DNA from: Nitrospirota bacterium
GTDB taxonomy: Bacteria; Nitrospirota; Thermodesulfovibrionia; Thermodesulfovibrionales; JdFR-88
Assembly (NCBI GenBank): GCA_021819985.1
Contig: JAKAEG010000193.1
Location: 1 to 6,417, forward strand
Direction: 5' to 3'
DNA: 6,417 bases
The position numbers and the translations under genes were made by a program. The notes under the pieces were generated by a model. That model made no database searches. It was given only the letters and a program-made list of their open reading frames with translations, and had not been told where the DNA came from. Below are positions 5,639 through 6,417 of this stretch, piece by piece. How positions within the stretch are numbered: the stretch's first letter is position 1; the number at the start of each line of letters is the position of its first letter.

Positions 5639-5659
5639 AGATTTCGGATGTAAAATTTT

Positions 5660-5664
5660 GGAGG
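5660..5664 (+). promoter_or_regulatory. ribosome-binding site of ftsH
   Basis: GGAGG is the only strong Shine-Dalgarno before ftsH. It is 14 bases from TTG 5679 but 8 bases from an in-frame ATT at 5673, so it leaves the start codon uncertain. It also rules out the TTG at 5658, which precedes it. Confidence 0.65.
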
Positions 5665-5678
5665 TTAAACCAATTAAG

Positions 5679-6417
5679 TTGAATCTTGCAAAAGGTCTAA
5701 TCGTATGGCTCCTCATAGGGGTCCTCATGATACTTCTGTTCAATCTCCTGAACACGCCGAAAACGCAATCCGAAAGCATAGTTTTTTCGGATTTCATGCA
5801 GAAGGTGCAGACTGGAGATGTGGCCGAAGTTGTTATAAAGGAAAACAGCATAACTGGCAAGCTCAAGGACGGGAAGGATTTCAAGACGTATGCGCCGCCC
5901 CAGTATGGGAAGCTTGTCGACACCCTCGAAGCAAAGAACGTGAAAATCGAGGCCAAGCCGCCGGATGAAAGCCCGTGGTACATGAATGTACTGTTTTCTT
6001 TCGGCCCGATACTGCTTCTGTTCGTCATCTGGATCTTCTTTATGCGCCAGATGCAAACCGGGGGCAATAAGGCGCTTTCCTTCGGAAAAGCGCGGGTGAA
6101 GCTCTTGTCGGAAAAAGCGGTAAAGCTCACCTTCGCCGATGTCGCAGGTATCGAGGAGGCAAAGGATGAGGTCTCGGAGATAATAGATTTCCTGAAGGAC
6201 CCGGGCAAATTTTCCAAGCTGGGCGGCAGGATACCTAAAGGCGTGCTCCTTGTAGGCTCGCCGGGAACGGGCAAGACCCTTCTTGCAAAGGCGATAGCCG
6301 GTGAAGCAGGCGTGCCCTTTTTCAGCATCTCCGGATCTGATTTCGTTGAGATGTTCGTGGGCGTGGGCGCCTCCAGAGTAAGGGACCTTTTCGAGCAGGC
6401 GAAGAAAAATGCGCCCT
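5679..6417 (+). CDS. ftsH: FtsH, ATP-dependent membrane zinc protease (3' end missing)
   Basis: FtsH is a hexameric inner-membrane AAA+ protease that degrades damaged membrane proteins and selected regulators. The window holds 246 residues of a protein normally 600-650 long. In order: membrane segment 1 (about 6-24), the FtsH extracellular domain (about 33-98, SIVFSDFMQKVQTGDVAEVVI), membrane segment 2 (about 104-122), the linker with KLTFADVAGIEEAKDE, and the start of the AAA module with Walker A GSPGTGKT (193-200), then the pore loop FVGVG (226-230). The Walker A second residue is Ser where Pro is most common. The Walker B, second region of homology and HEXXH zinc protease site lie beyond the right edge. 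No ATG lies close to the ribosome-binding site. TTG 5679 gives MNLAKGLIVWLLIG, a normal FtsH N-terminus; ATT 5673 would add two residues. The next ATG, at 5727, would cut into membrane segment 1. It appears to begin a new transcript. Confidence 0.95.
   Translation, partial: MNLAKGLIVWLLIGVLMILLFNLLNTPKTQSESIVFSDFMQKVQTGDVAEVVIKENSITGKLKDGKDFKTYAPPQYGKLVDTLEAKNVKIEAKPPDESPWYMNVLFSFGPILLLFVIWIFFMRQMQTGGNKALSFGKARVKLLSEKAVKLTFADVAGIEEAKDEVSEIIDFLKDPGKFSKLGGRIPKGVLLVGSPGTGKTLLAKAIAGEAGVPFFSISGSDFVEMFVGVGASRVRDLFEQAKKNAP

Noticed and set aside
5705..5968. 87-codon + strand open frame in the region of ftsH
   Set aside because: It is in a different frame from FtsH, starts inside the first membrane segment and has a composition typical of an out-of-frame read.
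5627..6328. 233-codon minus-strand open frame opposite ftsH
   Set aside because: Its length could mislead, but the + strand carries intact FtsH membrane segments, Walker A and pore motifs, and the minus-strand product has no family features.

Overview
The window is a run of nine genes, all on the + strand, tightly packed and mostly housekeeping. Moderately high GC, frequent ATA (Ile) and AGG (Arg) codons, and the combination of a lone catalytic Amidase_3 protein with a GerMN-domain protein in front of murI and rph suggest a Gram-negative bacterium of the Nitrospirota or Desulfobacterota (former Deltaproteobacteria) kind. That placement is inference from gene content and codon style and has not been tested by alignment.

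Layout. Positions 1-819 hold the C-terminal two thirds of argJ (arginine biosynthesis), cut by the left edge. A small zinc-ribbon protein of unknown function follows (847-1227). Next come the paired genes of formyl-methionine metabolism: def (1246-1755) and fmt (1772-2716). Then there is a cell-envelope block: an exported or membrane-anchored Amidase_3 N-acetylmuramoyl-L-alanine amidase (2694-3398), a membrane-anchored GerMN-domain protein (3385-3996) and glutamate racemase murI (3977-4870). RNase PH, rph (4839-5564), closes the run. After a 114-base gap with a stem-loop and a candidate extended -10 promoter, ftsH begins (about 5679) and runs off the right edge.

Gene coupling. From fmt to rph each gene overlaps the next by 14 to 32 bases, so these five are probably one translationally coupled transcript. 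The genes from argJ to fmt are separated by only 16-27 bases and probably belong to the same transcript. ftsH probably starts its own.

The most unusual feature is a family of short A-rich tandem repeats with units of about 9 bases, close to (T/G)CAAAAA(A/G)A. Three clear copies and one weak copy are present, all inside coding sequence. One lies in a linker of ArgJ, one forms the C-terminal tail of the zinc-ribbon protein, one in inverted orientation supplies the hydrophobic core of the amidase signal sequence, and a weak one sits in a probable insertion near the end of MurI. They look like small mobile or expanding elements tolerated in frame within proteins. I see no CRISPR array, tRNA, rRNA, insertion sequence or defence system in the window.
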